Assembly (NCBI RefSeq): GCF_954871325.1
Contig: NC_088777.1
Location: 7,789,366 to 7,853,365, forward strand
Direction of reading: 5' to 3'
DNA length: 64,000 nt
Source: Gordionus sp. m RMFG-2023
Taxonomy: Eukaryota > Nematomorpha > Gordioida > Chordodea > Parachordodidae
In this document: piece by piece, positions 22,885-50,215 of the stretch
Layout of the letters: each line of letters starts with the position of its first letter
Numbering within the stretch: the first letter of the stretch is position 1
Position numbers and translations under genes: made by a program
The notes under the pieces: model-generated
Database searches by the model: none
Told to the model about the DNA's origin: nothing
The model's input: only the letters and a program-made list of their open reading frames with translations

Positions 22885-24985
22885 CAGGGCCGTAGCCATG
22901 AATTTTCAACTATGGGGCCACTATTTTTTTTTAAATAAAACAAATAATTAAGCATTCATATAAATTTTTTGCTATTTTTATTAAAAATTTATTAATGCAA
23001 TATGAATACAAAGTAATACTCTAATATAATACGACGATTTTTATTTTTAAATTTTAAAATAAATGAATTAAAGAATAAAATTTTGTGTTATTTTTTTTTT
23101 CATAAGCCATCAATACTAAATTTTGCTTACGTTGATCTTTCATCGACTCTCTAGTGCTCTATAGAATTCTTTTTATTGTATAGAAAGAGGCCACACAAGA
23201 AGCCGTTTGTACCCTAATGATGATGGATGCTGAGTAGCATTTATATAAATCTTTAAATGCACCATGATATTTTTTTTATACATAATATTTAGGATATTTT
23301 TAAAATTATGTGTTTCTTTAACTTCTACTGCTAATAATCCTTTAACTATTTTCATTTCATGATGTAAGGTTTCCATATTTAAGTTTAATAATGATTCCTA
23401 TCGGCTCATTTTATCCGTTATAAAATAATAGGGGGCAATGTATTAACATGATAGAAGATTATAGTCATCTTGTTTAAATACATCTAAAAAACGATCAACA
23501 AAAGTAATCAATAATTTCATAATAATTCCTTTTTAAAGAACTCAGTCTTTTTCACAATCAAATTGTAATTTGACTAAAAAATCTTGAAAATTTATAGGCG
23601 TTTTACGTACCCTTGATGATTTGTGGGGAGTGAGATTAAATTTTTCTAAAAGATTTTCAGCCTTAATTCTCATCAAATCAAAAGAATTATCGCTTCTTTT
23701 ATATTTTAATTTATTGTTAGTAGAATTAATACAATTTTTAGCGTCCACTAGATTAGTACCTACTTACTGTAGATAATTATTAAGTGGATCGATCTAATGT
23801 TATTATATCTCATAAATTATAATGGCTAATATAACGTAATTTATATTAATGCTGTGAGATAAAAGACCAGAGGCTTTGACTGAATCATGAGTGAAAACCT
23901 CTGAATAAAGAGTTCTATTTGAAAAAGTAAGATAATATTTCACCAATAGCCTCAAAATTAACATAAATGATGCGATATGTATCTAAATGACCAGTCTAAC
24001 TCTGGCCTAAAAGTCTCTTAATATGACCTGTATATTTACAGGATACTTTAAAATGTCTAAAAAATTATACAATACATTTGATAAATTAAAAAAATTAGAA
24101 ATGATAACAATATTTTACCAATTTTGTACACAAGTTGTAGCATATTAAAGGAACTTGTTTATAAATTTTTTTTTAAGGATTTGCACTACACCACTTCGAT
24201 CAGACATGACATTTGCACAATCATATACATGGCTTATATATGCGTTGAATTAATATTTAACTAGTCAAGTTGCTTTAAAATGCAATCAATAATGGTTTTC
24301 AGTAGAAAGACACTGTATAAAATAATAATTCCTATTAAATTTTCTTGAATTTCTCCAGAAAAAAATATAGAGAATAATTATGCTCAGGGTTTTCTCAATC
24401 TGATGCATTTTTTGCCTCATCAGCCTTAAGACAAAAAAAAGATATTTCAAGAACCATATCTTCCATAATAGATTAGATAATACTTCCTTTTAAGTCTGGG
24501 ATGATGTATATTGGGCATTTTTGGGTATAATTTTATTTAACCCAAGATCTTTTTGAATGGTGTATAAAACATTGCTATAAATAGTCCAGAAGAATTAAAT
24601 ATGTTTTTATCTTTTGCAGCATCCGTAATTTTTGTTGAACTAATCCCACGAAAAGGTAGCTCCTGTATGCTAAGAAATAGTATCAAATCAAATATTGATT
24701 TAAGATAAATGATTATATCATTACTTTTATTTTAAAAAACTTCAATTGCACAGTTATAAAAAATAAAACAGAAATATTATTGGATAAAAATAGAACAGGA
24801 TAGAAAGAAATTTACAAACTAGACATGTTTTAAAATTATAAAAATAATATATTAAAAAAAATTTTAATTTAGGGAGGGTGGGATGGAAAAATTTTTGGGA
24901 TTTTTTAGGGTCAGTACCAAAAAAATTTTATTTGGGTGGGGGGTGGGCTGACCCTTGTGCCCCCTCCGCACGTGCTACAGCCCTG
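22885..24985 (-). mobile_element. hAT transposon relic (ZMYM1/DUF4371-like), copy 1
   Basis: The ends CAGGGCCGTAGC and GCTACAGCCCTG are inverted repeats of the type seen in hAT elements. The element splits the conserved upstream sequence AATCCGGTC|ATTCAAC, which is unbroken upstream of genes H and I; the flanks CCGGTC and CCAGTC are the probable partial target duplication. Minus-strand frames show a decayed transposase. The block YDCANVMSDRSGVVQ (24,183-24,227) matches the YDGA.NMSG...GVQ motif of ZMYM1-like hAT proteins, and near the end TASCVASFYTIKRIL matches the hAT dimerisation block (..SCERSFS.L.RIK..). Many stops and shifts are present, so it is inactive. Confidence 0.8.
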
Positions 24986-25440
24986 CCAGTCATTCAACAT
25001 AAACACGCTCAAATTTTAATGTGAATATAGGGAAAATTAATTGTACATTTCTAAACAATATTTTTATGCATTGTCTCTCTGACACAGCTGTTTATTATGG
25101 AGATAAAGCCTCAAGTTTCTTATTGGTTCTTAAGAAAAATAACGTTTCCATCCATTCACAAAAGATTTTAATCTTTGAATTTTTTTTTTAAAATAACTAC
25201 CTTTCTAGTCCCATAGCATATATCTATGTGGGACTAATTCATGATTTAAATCATTTTGGGAAAAAATTATTTTATATTTCATAATAAAAATTACCATAAC
25301 CTTTTAAATGATTATTTTTCAAAAAATTTTTGAATGATATTTTTATTTTAGTTATTATCATGGAATTTTATCACATGTAATATTCAAATCGATATTCTTT
25401 ATATTCTAATTTTTTAAAAATAAAATTAAAAAAATATTTC

Positions 25441-25448
25441 TATAAAAA
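25441..25448 (+). promoter_or_regulatory. TATA box of peptide gene F
   Basis: TATAAAAA followed by GGTTTCTCTTTTTCTTAAAA, 121 bp upstream of the start codon. The same 28-bp block precedes genes G, H and I. Confidence 0.65.
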
Positions 25449-25561
25449 GGTTTCTCTTTTTCTTAAAAAATCGCATTTAGCTTTTTTTATTATTAGGAAA
25501 TTTATAACTTTTTAAAAAAAAATCTAGTCAATTATTTTCTAAACTCACACACTAAATAAGA

Positions 25562-25917
25562 ATGAAATCTTTCATATCAATATTTTTACTCCTCGCGGTT
25601 GTAAGTGCATTTAAACATTTTTTTTAAAATTAGATTATCAAAATTCATTATTTATAACAAAATTCGATAGATAATTTTACTAAATATATTAAAAAATAAA
25701 TAAAAAAAAGGTCTTGACTGTCATGGTGTTCCAAAGCGCTAAGGTGGATGCTCAATATGCGTATGGTGGATATGGAGGGTATGGTGGATACGGAGGGTAT
25801 GGAGGTTTCCCTTATGGAGGATATGGTGGATATGGAGGCTATGGCGGATATGGTGGATATGGAGGATATGGTGGATATCCTATATTACGGATAAATATCA
25901 ATGCTCTTTTGAGATGA
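25562..25917 (+). CDS. Secreted Gly-Tyr-rich peptide F with altered C-terminus
   Basis: Predicted 81-residue precursor. Exon 1 is 25,562-25,600 (MKSFISIFLLLAV). Exon 2 is 25,711-25,917. It reads VLTVMVFQSAKVDA, then a mature part QYAYGGYGG with long YGG repeats interrupted by GGFPYGG. Instead of the family ending YPYYG and stop, one extra base after TATCCT changes the frame, giving YPILRININALLR and TGA. The 3' sequence beyond still matches the other members. It is probably a frameshifted copy; the added tail is short and basic. Subgroup IS/VDAQ with G, H and I. Confidence 0.8.
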
Positions 25918-26166
25918 TTCTTGCTCATATTTTTTAAAGATATAAATGGATATCAATAGTTAATATCAAATAAAGCGAAAAGTTGTATGTTATATAAAAT
26001 TGTGTGGTATTATTGAAATTGATAAATTCTACAATATTGTGGAGGGAACATTTTAATTTATTTAATTACATATTTTAAATATAAATCGGCGAATCTTTAT
26101 AAAACATGGTTTGGGATCAAATAATTTAGGTGTCATATAAATTATAGTATATTTTTCACTAAATTT

Positions 26167-26255
26167 TTGCTAAAGTGAATGCTCAATTGCCGGGATATGG
26201 TTTATATGGTGGCTATACTGGATGTGGGGTTTATGGTCCTGGATATCCTTACTGA
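26167..26255 (+). pseudogene. Exon-2 relic, second peptide subfamily (left copy)
   Basis: Reads AKVNAQLPGYGLYGGYTGCG and ends VYGPGYPY and TGA, clearly related to exon 2 of gene D (AKVSAQ...GYGFYGGYPGFGGYGPGYPF). No first exon or acceptor is seen before it. Its partner in the right duplication is at 31,290-31,411. Confidence 0.75.
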
Positions 26256-26544
26256 ACCAATAATATTGAATGTATTGTGATTAATTTATTTTACATTTAT
26301 CATACTTTTTAAATAAAAGAGGTTATTGGTATATTATGATAAATAAGCCATTTATAACAAATCAAATTCCAAATGTAGAAATTTAATTTCAAGATCTTAA
26401 CCTCCTCTTAGAAAATATTTTAAATTTTTTTTCCCACTCCTCCAGGAAATTATTTTAATCAATATTCAATTCATTTAAATCAAATTATCAATTGAAATTT
26501 TTAACTGACCCAACTTTGATAAGCATATAATGGGAATTTAGTTT

Positions 26545-26611
26545 CGTCTCTTCTCTTCTCTTCTTCTTCTCTTCTCTTCTCTTCTCTTCTTCTTCTTCTT
26601 CTCTCTTCTTT
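26545..26611 (+). repeat. TTCTC/TTC microsatellite
   Basis: Pyrimidine tract of CTCTT and CTT units. It is absent from the matching place in the right duplication (about 31,760), so it expanded or was lost afterwards. Confidence 0.8.
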
Positions 26612-27184
26612 TATCATCCAGATAAAAGTTTCACTAATACGAAACATATTATACTGCTCCTTATTACGAAACAGCCTAAAAAGTGATAAAATGAAAAAAA
26701 CGAAATAAACAACAAAAAGGAGAAATAAAATACGAAAAATAACAATATGCCACCAACCACGTATAACAAACTAAAATAGGGTGTCCTAAATCAAAGCTGT
26801 TAATCCTAGACCAAATAAAAAGTAAGCCAAGAGTACCCATTCACCATAACTTCATGACTGTTAAATAAAAAACAATTCATTTAAACTTATTATATTGAAA
26901 TAATTGCCCAAAATTTGAAGTAAGTGGATTTAGTTTGAATATCAATAAATGATTAGACGAACCCTGGTTACTTACATACACGAGGAATGTATATTAGAAC
27001 TAAATATTTCAATTTTTTTATCCATATTAATAAAATACTAATTTAACTATATAAAAACTTTATTCGGTAAAAAAATTAAAACATACACTATTGAATTAAA
27101 AATATATATTAAAAACAAAAAAATCCATATAAAAACATATAATTAAAAGAAGGGAAATTAAGAAAAAAAAAATTAAAAAATTAT

Positions 27185-27512
27185 TTAAAAAAAAAGAGGG
27201 ATATCTAATTAGGTGTGGTCCACGGGGCTTAATGACCCATAAATGGATATACAGTTTGAACGGCAGATTTCGATTGAAATCCTTTGGCGGAGGTAGAAAC
27301 CTTCTTTCGGATCACCTGTAATTAATCGTAACCATAGTTTTGAATAATTTTAAGGCTTAGGGTCCGAATGATCCACAGTGTCTGAGACTACCGGAGCGAA
27401 TAAAATATTATTAAGGTGGCAATATTTATTTGTTTTTGTATTCTCCGCTTTTGATATGGAGTTGGCAGAAAAAGATCTGGCAAAACGATCAACGCAGGTA
27501 TAGTCCCAAGCG
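27185..27512 (-). mobile_element. LINE fragment, 3' coding end
   Basis: On the minus strand CGCTTGGGACTATACCTGCG aligns with the plus-strand LINE at about 59,846. Readable pieces include AWDYTCVDRFA, FCQ/CGSFGP and SERRFLPPPKDFNRNL, matching the WD.TC.D, GVFGP and TGD..E...L.QR.S..I. blocks of the same LINE family. It is a truncated copy with several stops and sits only in the right duplication. Confidence 0.65.
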
Positions 27513-27894
27513 AACCTTTTATACTGTTCAATTTATAAGGGTATATCCTGACCTGTATTATGAAGTGTAAGTAAGAAAATGACAAACAAAAAATTAAAAT
27601 GAAATAAACAAAAATTAAAACAAAAAAACGAAAGGTGAAAAAAATAACAATGCCGCTAAAAACTTAAAACAAAAAAACACAATTTTAGTTCGAAAGCTGT
27701 TAATCTTAAGTTGAATAAAAAAAAACAAGTCGAACCCAGACATAGTCTGAAGCGCTTTAATTTGTCAATTTTTCTTTTAGCCCTATTCTTGATAAAAGGA
27801 CAAATGACGAAGGTCCGATGCAATGGCGAAATTCTGATTGCATATAGATATTATTTTCCAATCGCTTAGGGTTACACCCATATATAATCCGGTC

Positions 27895-29992
27895 CAGGGC
27901 CGTAGCCATGAATTTTCAACTAGGGGGCCACTATTTTTTTTTAAATAAAACAAATAATTAAGCATTCATATAAATTTTTTGCTATTTTTATTAAAAATTT
28001 ATTAATACAATATGAATACAAAGTAATACTCTAATATAATACGACGATTTTTATTTTTAAATTTTAAAATAAATGAATTAAAGAATAAAATTTGTGTTAT
28101 TTTTTTTTTCATAAGCCATCAATACTAAATTTTGCTTACGTTGATCTTTCATCGACTCTCTAGTGCTCTATAGAATTCTTTTTATTGTATAGAAAGAGGC
28201 CACACAAGAAGCCGTTTGTACCCTAATGATGATGGATGCTGAGTAGCATTTATATAAATCTTTAAATGCACCATGATATTTTTTTTATACATAATATTTA
28301 GGATATTTTTAAAATTATGTGTTTCTTTAACTTCTACTGCTAATAATCCTTTAACTATTTTCATTTCATGATGTAAGGTTTCCATATTTAAGTTTAATAA
28401 TGATTCCTATCGGCTCATTTTATCCGTTATAAAATAATAGGGGGCAATGTATTAACATGATAGAAGATTATAGTCATCTTGTTTAAATACATCTAAAAAA
28501 CGATCAACAAAAGTAATCAATAATTTCATAATAATTCCTTTTTAAAGAACTCAGTCTTTTTCACAATCAAATTGTAATTTGACTAAAAAATCTTGAAAAT
28601 TTATAGGCGTTTTACGTACCCTTGATGATTTGTGGGGAGTGAGATTAAATTTTTCTAAAAGATTTTCAGCCTTAATTCTCATCAAATCAAAAGAATTATC
28701 GCTTCTTTTATATTTTTAATTTATTGATAGTAGAATTAATACAATTTTTAGCGTCCACTAGATTAGTACCTACTTACTGTAGATAATTATTAAGTGGATC
28801 GATCTAATGTTATTATATCTCATAAATTATAATGGCTAATATAACGTAATTTATATTAACGCTATGAGATAAATGACCAGAGGCTTTGACTGAATCATGA
28901 GTGAAAACCTCTGAATAAAGAGTTCTATTTGAAAAGTAAGATAATATTTTACCAATAGCCTCAAAATTAACATAAATGATGCGATATGTATCTAAATGAC
29001 CAGTCTAACTCTGGCCTAAAAGTCTCTTAATATGACCTGTATATTTACAGGATACTTTAAAATGTCTAAAAAATTATACAATACATTTGATAAATTAAAA
29101 AAATTAGAAATGATAACAATATTTTACCAATTTTGTACACAAGTTGTAGCATATTAAAGGAACTTGTTTATAAATTTTTTTTTAAGGATTTGCACTACAC
29201 CACTTCGATCAGACATGACATTTGCACAATCATATACATGGCTTATATATGCGTTGAATTAATATTTAACTAGTCAAGTTGCTTTAAAATGCAATCAATA
29301 ATGGTTTTCAGTAGAAAGACACTGTATAAAATAATAATTCCTATTAAATTTTCTTGAATTTCTCCAGAAAAAAATATAGATAATAATTATGCTCAGGGTT
29401 TTCTCAATGATGCATTTTTTGCCTCATCAGCCTTAAGACAATAAAAAGATATTTCAAGAACCATATCTTCCATAATAGATTAAATATTACTTCCTTTTAA
29501 GTCTGGGATGATGTATATTGGGCATTTTTGGGTTTAATTTTATTTAACCCAAGATCTTTTTGAATGGTGTATAAAACATTGCTATAAATAGTCCAGAAGA
29601 ATTAAATATGTTTTTATCTTTTGCAGCATCCGTAATTTTTGTTGAACTAATCTCACGAAAAGGTAGCTCCTGTATGCTAAGAAATAGTATCAAATCAAAT
29701 ATTGATTTAAGATAAATGATTATATCATTACTTTTATTTTAAAAAACTTCAATTGCACAGTTATAAAAAATAAAACAGAAATATTATTGGATAAAAATAG
29801 AACAGGATAGAAAGAAATTTACAAGCTAGACATGTTTTAAAATTATAAAAATAATATATTTAAAAAAATTTTAATTTAGGGAGGGGGGATGGAAAAATTT
29901 TTGGGATTTTTAGGGTCAGTACCCAAAAAATTTTATTTGGGTGGGGGTGGGCTGACCCTTGTGCCCCCCCCTCCGCACGTGCTACAGCCCTG
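27895..29992 (-). mobile_element. hAT transposon relic (ZMYM1/DUF4371-like), copy 2
   Basis: Near-identical to 22,885-24,985, with the same CAGGGCCGTAGC/GCTACAGCCCTG ends, the same flanking split and the same decayed minus-strand transposase. The shared stops show that it was already dead when the region duplicated. Confidence 0.8.
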
Positions 29993-30429
29993 CCAGTCAT
30001 TCAACATAAACACGCTCAAATTTTAATGTGAATATAGGGAAAATTAATTGTACATTTCTAAACATTATTTTTATGCATTGTCTCTCTGACACAGCTGTTT
30101 ATTATGGAGATAAAGCCTCAAATTTCTTATTAGTTCTTAAGAAAAATAACCTTTCCATCCATTCACAAAAGATTTTAATCTTTTAATTTTTTTTAAAATA
30201 ACTACGTTTCTAGTCCCATAGCATATATCTATATGTGACTAATTCATGATTTTTTGGAAAAAAATTATTTTATATTTCATAATAAAAATTACCATAACCT
30301 TTTGATTATTTAAAATTTTTGAATGATATTTTTATTTTAGTTATTATCATGGAATTTTGTCACATGTAATATTCAAATCGATATTCTTTTTATTCTAATT
30401 CTTTAAAAATAAAATTAAAAAAATATTTC

Positions 30430-30437
30430 TATAAAAA
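30430..30437 (+). promoter_or_regulatory. TATA box of peptide gene G
   Basis: TATAAAAA followed by GGTTTCTCTTTTTC, 122 bp upstream of the start codon. Confidence 0.65.
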
Positions 30438-30551
30438 GGTTTCTCTTTTTCTTAAAAATCGCATTTAACTTTTTTTATTATTAGGAATTTTATAACTTTT
30501 TTAAAAAAAAAATCTAGTCAATTATTTTCTAAACTCACACACGAAATAAGA

Positions 30552-30972
30552 ATGAAATCTTTCATATCAATACTTTTACTCCTCGCGGTTGTAAGTGCAT
30601 TTAAACAATTTTTAAAAATTAGATTATCAAAATTTATTATATTTATCTATTGAATACAAACAAAATTCTATAGATAATTTTACTAAATATATTATAAAAT
30701 AAATTAAAAAAAAGGTCCTGACTGTCATGGTGTTCCAAAGCGCTAAGGTGGATGCTCAATATGGGTATGGTGGATATGGAGGGTATGGTGGATACGGAGG
30801 GTATGGAGGTTTCCCTTATGGTGGATATGGTGGATATGGTGGATATGGAGGATATGGTGGATATGGTGGATATGGTGGATATGGAGGATATGGAGGATAT
30901 GAGGATATCCTTATTACGGATAAATATCAATGCTATTTTGATGATTTTTGCTCATATTTTTTAAAGATATAA
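30552..30972 (+). CDS. Secreted Gly-Tyr-rich peptide G with altered C-terminus
   Basis: Predicted 98-residue precursor. Exon 1 is 30,552-30,590 (MKSFISILLLLAV). Exon 2 is 30,715-30,972. The mature part starts QYGYGGYGG and contains about 15 YGG units around GGFPYGG. Loss of one base in the last GGA GGA TAT block shifts the frame, so YPYYG is replaced by YEDILITDKYQCYFDDFCSY and FLKI. The new tail has two Cys and several acidic residues, unlike any other member. Its tandem partner F has also lost YPYYG, but by a different change. It is probably a decaying copy, though still open. Confidence 0.78.
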
Positions 30973-31289
30973 ATGGATATCAATAGTTTAAATATCAAAT
31001 AAAGCGAAAAGTTGTATGTTATATAAAATTGTGTGGTATTATTGAAATTGATAAATTCTACAATATTGCTGGACGGGTGTTTTATTTTGTATCTGCATCA
31101 TTAGTTACAGTGAGTTTTTTTAGAAGAAAAATTGATATGCAACCATTTTAATTTATTTAGTTACATATTTTAAATAGAAATCGGCGAATCTTTAATAAAA
31201 TAAAATTATGTAAAACATGGTTTGGGATAATTTCAGTGAAATAATTTAGGTGTCATATAAATTATAGGATATTATATTTTCACTAATTT

Positions 31290-31411
31290 TTGCTAAAGTG
31301 AATGCTCAATTGTTGAGGCTTTCCAGGCTCTGAGAGTTATGGTGACCCGGGATGTGGTTTATATGGTGGCTATACTGGATTTGGGATTTATGGTCCTGGA
31401 TATCCTTACTG
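31290..31411 (+). pseudogene. Exon-2 relic, second peptide subfamily (right copy)
   Basis: AKVNAQ is followed by sequence matching gene D exon 2 (GSYGDPGCGLYGGYTGFG-like, in a shifted frame) and ends GPGYPY and TGA. It is longer than the left partner at 26,167, which lost the middle. No exon 1. Confidence 0.7.
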
Positions 31412-31799
31412 AACCAATAATATTGAATGTATGTTTTATACAATATTGTGATCAATTTATTTATAATACTTTTTAAATAAAGAGAGTTAATTCTCACGCA
31501 ATTCTACTTACTTATAATTTGAAAGTTTTAAAAATTTCTCAATTGTATATTATGATAAATAAGCCATTTATAGCAAATCAAATTCCAAAAGTAGAAATAT
31601 AATTTCAAGATCTTAACCTCCTCTTGGAAAATCAATATTTTAAATTTTTTTCCCACTCCCTTCTCCAGGAAACGATTTTAATTCAATCATTTAAATCGAA
31701 TTATCAATGGAAATTATTAACTGGCCCAACTTTGAAATAAGCATATAATGGGAATTTAGTTTCGAGATCAATAAATGATTAGACACCTGGTTACTTACG

Positions 31800-33270
31800 C
31801 ACACGAGGAAGGATATATTAGAACGTAAATTTCATTTTTTTATCATCCATCTTGATAAAAGTTTCACTAAAACGAAACAATGCTGCTCAATTTATAAGGG
31901 TGCATCCTGGTCTAACTTATCACGAAACGGCCTATTAAACAGCCCTAAAAAGTGAGAAAATGAAAAAAAAACAAAAAAAATGAAAAAACGAAATAAACAA
32001 AACAAAAAGGAGAAAAAATACGAAAATACAGTGCCACCAACCACTTATAACAAACTAAAATAGGGTGTTCTAGATCAAAAGCTGTTAATCCTAGACCAAA
32101 TAAAAAGCAAGCCAAACCAGGACACTGTCTAAGCACTTTTCCAGCACCTTCACTCCCCCCCCCCCTGGTAGAAGTCACTGGTGTCACGTGATTTATAGTG
32201 TCCAGGAGACGATTTTTCTTTTAAATTTAATCAAAGTATATTTTTTAAAATTATTAAAATATAATAAAAAATGATTAAATAAAATATATATTTTTTTTAT
32301 TATTTATTGATTTATCATGACAACAAATATAATTTTTATTTATTGGAATGTATAATTATATAATAATTTTTTTAAATTAGCAAGAATAAAAATATCCTCA
32401 AGGCATTCATTTTCTTAATAATATTTTTTAAAAAGAAATTATTAATTGGTATAATGTTTAGCAACGCTTGCGGCTATTTACTTTAGGTAGTGGAATTCAG
32501 TCGATAAGAAATTTAGAAATTAATTTCAGCAATATTTTATAAGAAATATTAGATGGAGGAATTAACAAAATCTGGAAGACAAATAAAATTTTTTAAGAAA
32601 AATCATTTTCTTAAGAACTAAACTAGATTAAAAGTATGAATCAATATTTTTTTTTAGCAAGAATAATAAAAATATTTTTTATGTAGCAATATTTTTATAG
32701 GCGAAATTTATGGAATAATAAAAATAAAATTACCTTAAGGGTTAAAATAATATTTTTAGATACTTTTACTAAGAAATTAAACTAAATGTTGTGATGTGAA
32801 CAATATTATTTTTTTAAGAAGGAAATATTAAAAATTTTAAAAATATTAAAAAATTTTTTTTTTATAGGACTACGATAAATTTCCAGGAAAAAAATATTCT
32901 TAAGGCAATTAATATTTTTAACGGGACAGAGAAAAATTCCACTATATTCCTATAAATTATTTCAATAAATATTTCAATAAATATTTCTCAGAATTTAAAA
33001 TTTGTTATATATATATAAGGCTGCAGAAGTTATTAATATCATAAAAATAGGACGATCAATTTTTAAACGATTAATCTAGTTGGTTAACAATATTTTAAAT
33101 TTTTACTCAAAATTTTATAATTTTTGGTCAAAATTTTAAATTTATTGCTCAAAATTTTAAATTTATTGCTCAAAATTTTATTATTTTTGCTCAATAATTG
33201 TAATCATTTGAAGATATTTTTTACCCCCTCCCCCTACCATTTATTATAAACCAAAGAAACAAAAAGGCTC
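31800..33270. other. Intergenic between gene G and the peptidase gene
   Basis: 31,860-32,120 repeats the intergenic unit seen at 22,560, 26,690, 27,570 and 51,040 (AGCTGTTAATCCTAGACCAA). The rest is AT-rich. A 22-bp unit (TTTAAATTTATTGCTCAAAA) is repeated about three times at 33,115-33,195. No gene seen. Confidence 0.5.
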
Positions 33271-33321
33271 CTTATATAAATTAACCAAATATTTCTTTAA
33301 GCTTTTAAATAGAGACTTGAT

Positions 33322-48371
<15,050 letters not shown>

Positions 48372-48614
48372 TTAAAATCGAGTCTTGGAAAATAAAAATG
48401 GAAGAATATTTGAACAAAAAAGAGTCATTTAATATTATACAAACTATTTAAAGCAAATTAATTCTCACATTCACATATCATTATTTAATATTAACTTGAC
48501 TATGATAACGGTCACTATCCGCTCCGGATTGGAGGTTTTTAAAAACCGATACTCGATGTATAAATAATGATTTTTTTTATATATTTATATGATTACATAT
48601 ATTATGACTTTCTC

Positions 48615-48790
48615 ATTGGATTAATAAAATGACTTTCATTATTGGGGTGTTGTGTAATTTATAATGTCTAGGTTTATTAAACATCATAAATTTTAAATTG
48701 ATGAATGATTTAAATTATCGAGATAAGCATTTTAAAGTGTAGATAATTTAAGATTATTATTTATAAAATCGTTAAATAATTAACTTTCAC
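48615..48790 (+). mobile_element. Fragment of the pogo element's 3' region
   Basis: TTAATAAAATGACTTTCATT, then ATTGATGAATGATTTAAATT and GTAGATAATTTAAGATTATT match 18,740-18,850 and 19,067-19,165. No inverted repeats or coding sequence remain. It lies 245 bp after the peptidase stop codon. Confidence 0.65.
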
Positions 48791-49244
48791 AACTTTCGAA
48801 GCTTTAATGAAAATAAATAAAATAAGCTTTTCTAAATATACAAAAATAAAAACATGACCAAACATAAATCTAAATTTTTTTATAAATTTGAAAAAATAAA
48901 CATGTAATTTTCTCTGAAATAATTTATCAACTCAGTCGCAATGTACTTCATTATCTCGCCATTCAACACTGGCAGTAAAACTGCAAGATAGTAATGCATG
49001 GGTCCCCAGGAAATTTTCTAAGGGGGTTGCAGAAAAATTCATAGGTTAAAAATTAGAAATAAAATTTAAAAAATATTTTAGGTTTTTTAAGGCAAGCCAT
49101 TATTTTTAATACAGTTATACTATATAGTGTTAGCGATATAAGTTAATTAATGAATATAAAATCCTAATTCATTTATTGGGTATACATAGTTTCAATTATA
49201 TACTGTAGAAAATAGTATATTCTCAGAAATCTAACACTCTTGAT

Positions 49245-49480
49245 TAAAGGACAAATGACGAAGGTAAGATGTGATGGCGCAATTTTGATTGCATAAAGAA
49301 AATTATTATCTAGCTTAGTACTACACCTATTTATAATTCGGTCATTCAACATAAACACCCTCATTTTTTAATGTAAATATAGGGAAAATTAATAATTGTA
49401 CAATTTTAAACAATATTTTTTTGCATTGTCTCTGTCACAGCTGGTTATTATGACGATAATGCCCTAAGTTTCTTATATAG
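49245..49480 (+). repeat. Far-upstream repeat of the peptide genes
   Basis: Contains AATTTTGATTGCATAAAG, TTCGGTCATTCAACATAAAC, TATAGGGAAAATTAATAATT and GCATTGTCTC..CACAGCTGGTTATTATG. Homologues lie at 51,165-51,360 (gene I), around the hAT relics (22,815/24,985 and 27,820/29,995) and at 21,845 (scar). It marks the 5' edge of the repeating gene unit. Confidence 0.7.
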
Positions 49481-49797
49481 GTTCTTAAGAAAAAAAAACT
49501 ACCCATTCACAGAAAGATTTTAGATAACTACCTGTCTAGTCCCATTGCATATAACTATATGGGACTATTCATGATTAAAATCATTTTTGAAAAATAATTT
49601 TTATATTTCATAATAAAAATTACCATGGTCACTAACCTTTTAAAAGATTATTTTTAAAAAAATTTTCATACTTTTATGATATTCTTATTTTAGTTGTTAT
49701 CATGGAATTTTATCACGTGTAATATTCAAATTCCCGTTGTTCGCTTTATTCCTATTTTACGAAAATAAAATTAATTTTAAAAATAAAAAAATATTTC

Positions 49798-49805
49798 TAT
49801 AAAAA
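49798..49805 (+). promoter_or_regulatory. TATA box of peptide gene H
   Basis: TATAAAAA followed by GGTTTCTCTTTTTC, 112 bp upstream of the start codon. Confidence 0.65.
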
Positions 49806-49909
49806 GGTTTCTCTTTTTCTTAAATATCGCATTTAACTTTTATTGTTATTAGGAATTTTATATCTTATTTTAAAAAAAAAAATTTTCCAAACTCACACTC
49901 GAAATAAGA

Positions 49910-50215
49910 ATGAAATCTTTCATATCAATACTTTTAATCCTCGCGGTTGTAAGTGCATTTATTTATAAATAAAATACAAACGAAAGTTCTTGAAAAATTA
50001 GAAATATATTATATAATAAATTAAAACAGGTCTTGGCTGTTATGGTGTTCCAAAGCGCTAAGGTAGATGCTCAATATGGGTATGGTGGATATGGAGGATA
50101 TGGTGGATATGGAGGGTATGGCGGTTTCCCATATGGTGGTCTGTATGGAGGTTATGGAGGATATGGTGGTTATGGAGGATATGGTGGATATGGTGGATAT
50201 CCTTATTACGGATAA
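49910..50215 (+). CDS. Secreted Gly-Tyr-rich peptide H (two exons)
   Basis: Predicted 74-residue precursor. Exon 1 is 49,910-49,948 (MKSFISILLILAV). Exon 2 is 50,030-50,215. It reads VLAVMVFQSAKVDA, then a mature part QYGYGGYGG with YGG units, a GGFPYGGLYGG interruption and the full YPYYG ending. It is intact, unlike F and G. It follows the peptidase gene by 1.5 kb on the same strand. Gene I, 1.95 kb further on, is its tandem copy without the hAT relic, which shows the ancestral unit. Confidence 0.9.

Larger units (their letters stand above)
22255..26530. repeat. Tandem duplication, left copy (with gene F)
   Basis: Homologous to 26,830-31,790 over its whole length, offset about 5.0 kb. It includes the intergenic repeat, the hAT relic, the promoter, gene F and a relic exon of the second peptide subfamily. 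The hAT relics of both halves are almost identical, so the duplication is recent compared with the hAT insertion. Confidence 0.85.
26830..31790. repeat. Tandem duplication, right copy (with gene G)
   Basis: Counterpart of 22,255-26,530. It differs mainly by about 450 bp extra at 27,060-27,515, which includes a LINE fragment. The peptide gene, hAT relic, flanks and second-subfamily relic are in the same order and orientation. Confidence 0.85.

Noticed and set aside
31945-32187. 80-residue minus-strand frame MTPVTSTRGGG
   Set aside because: It covers the intergenic repeat unit; homologous positions at 26,700 and 51,050 are not open.
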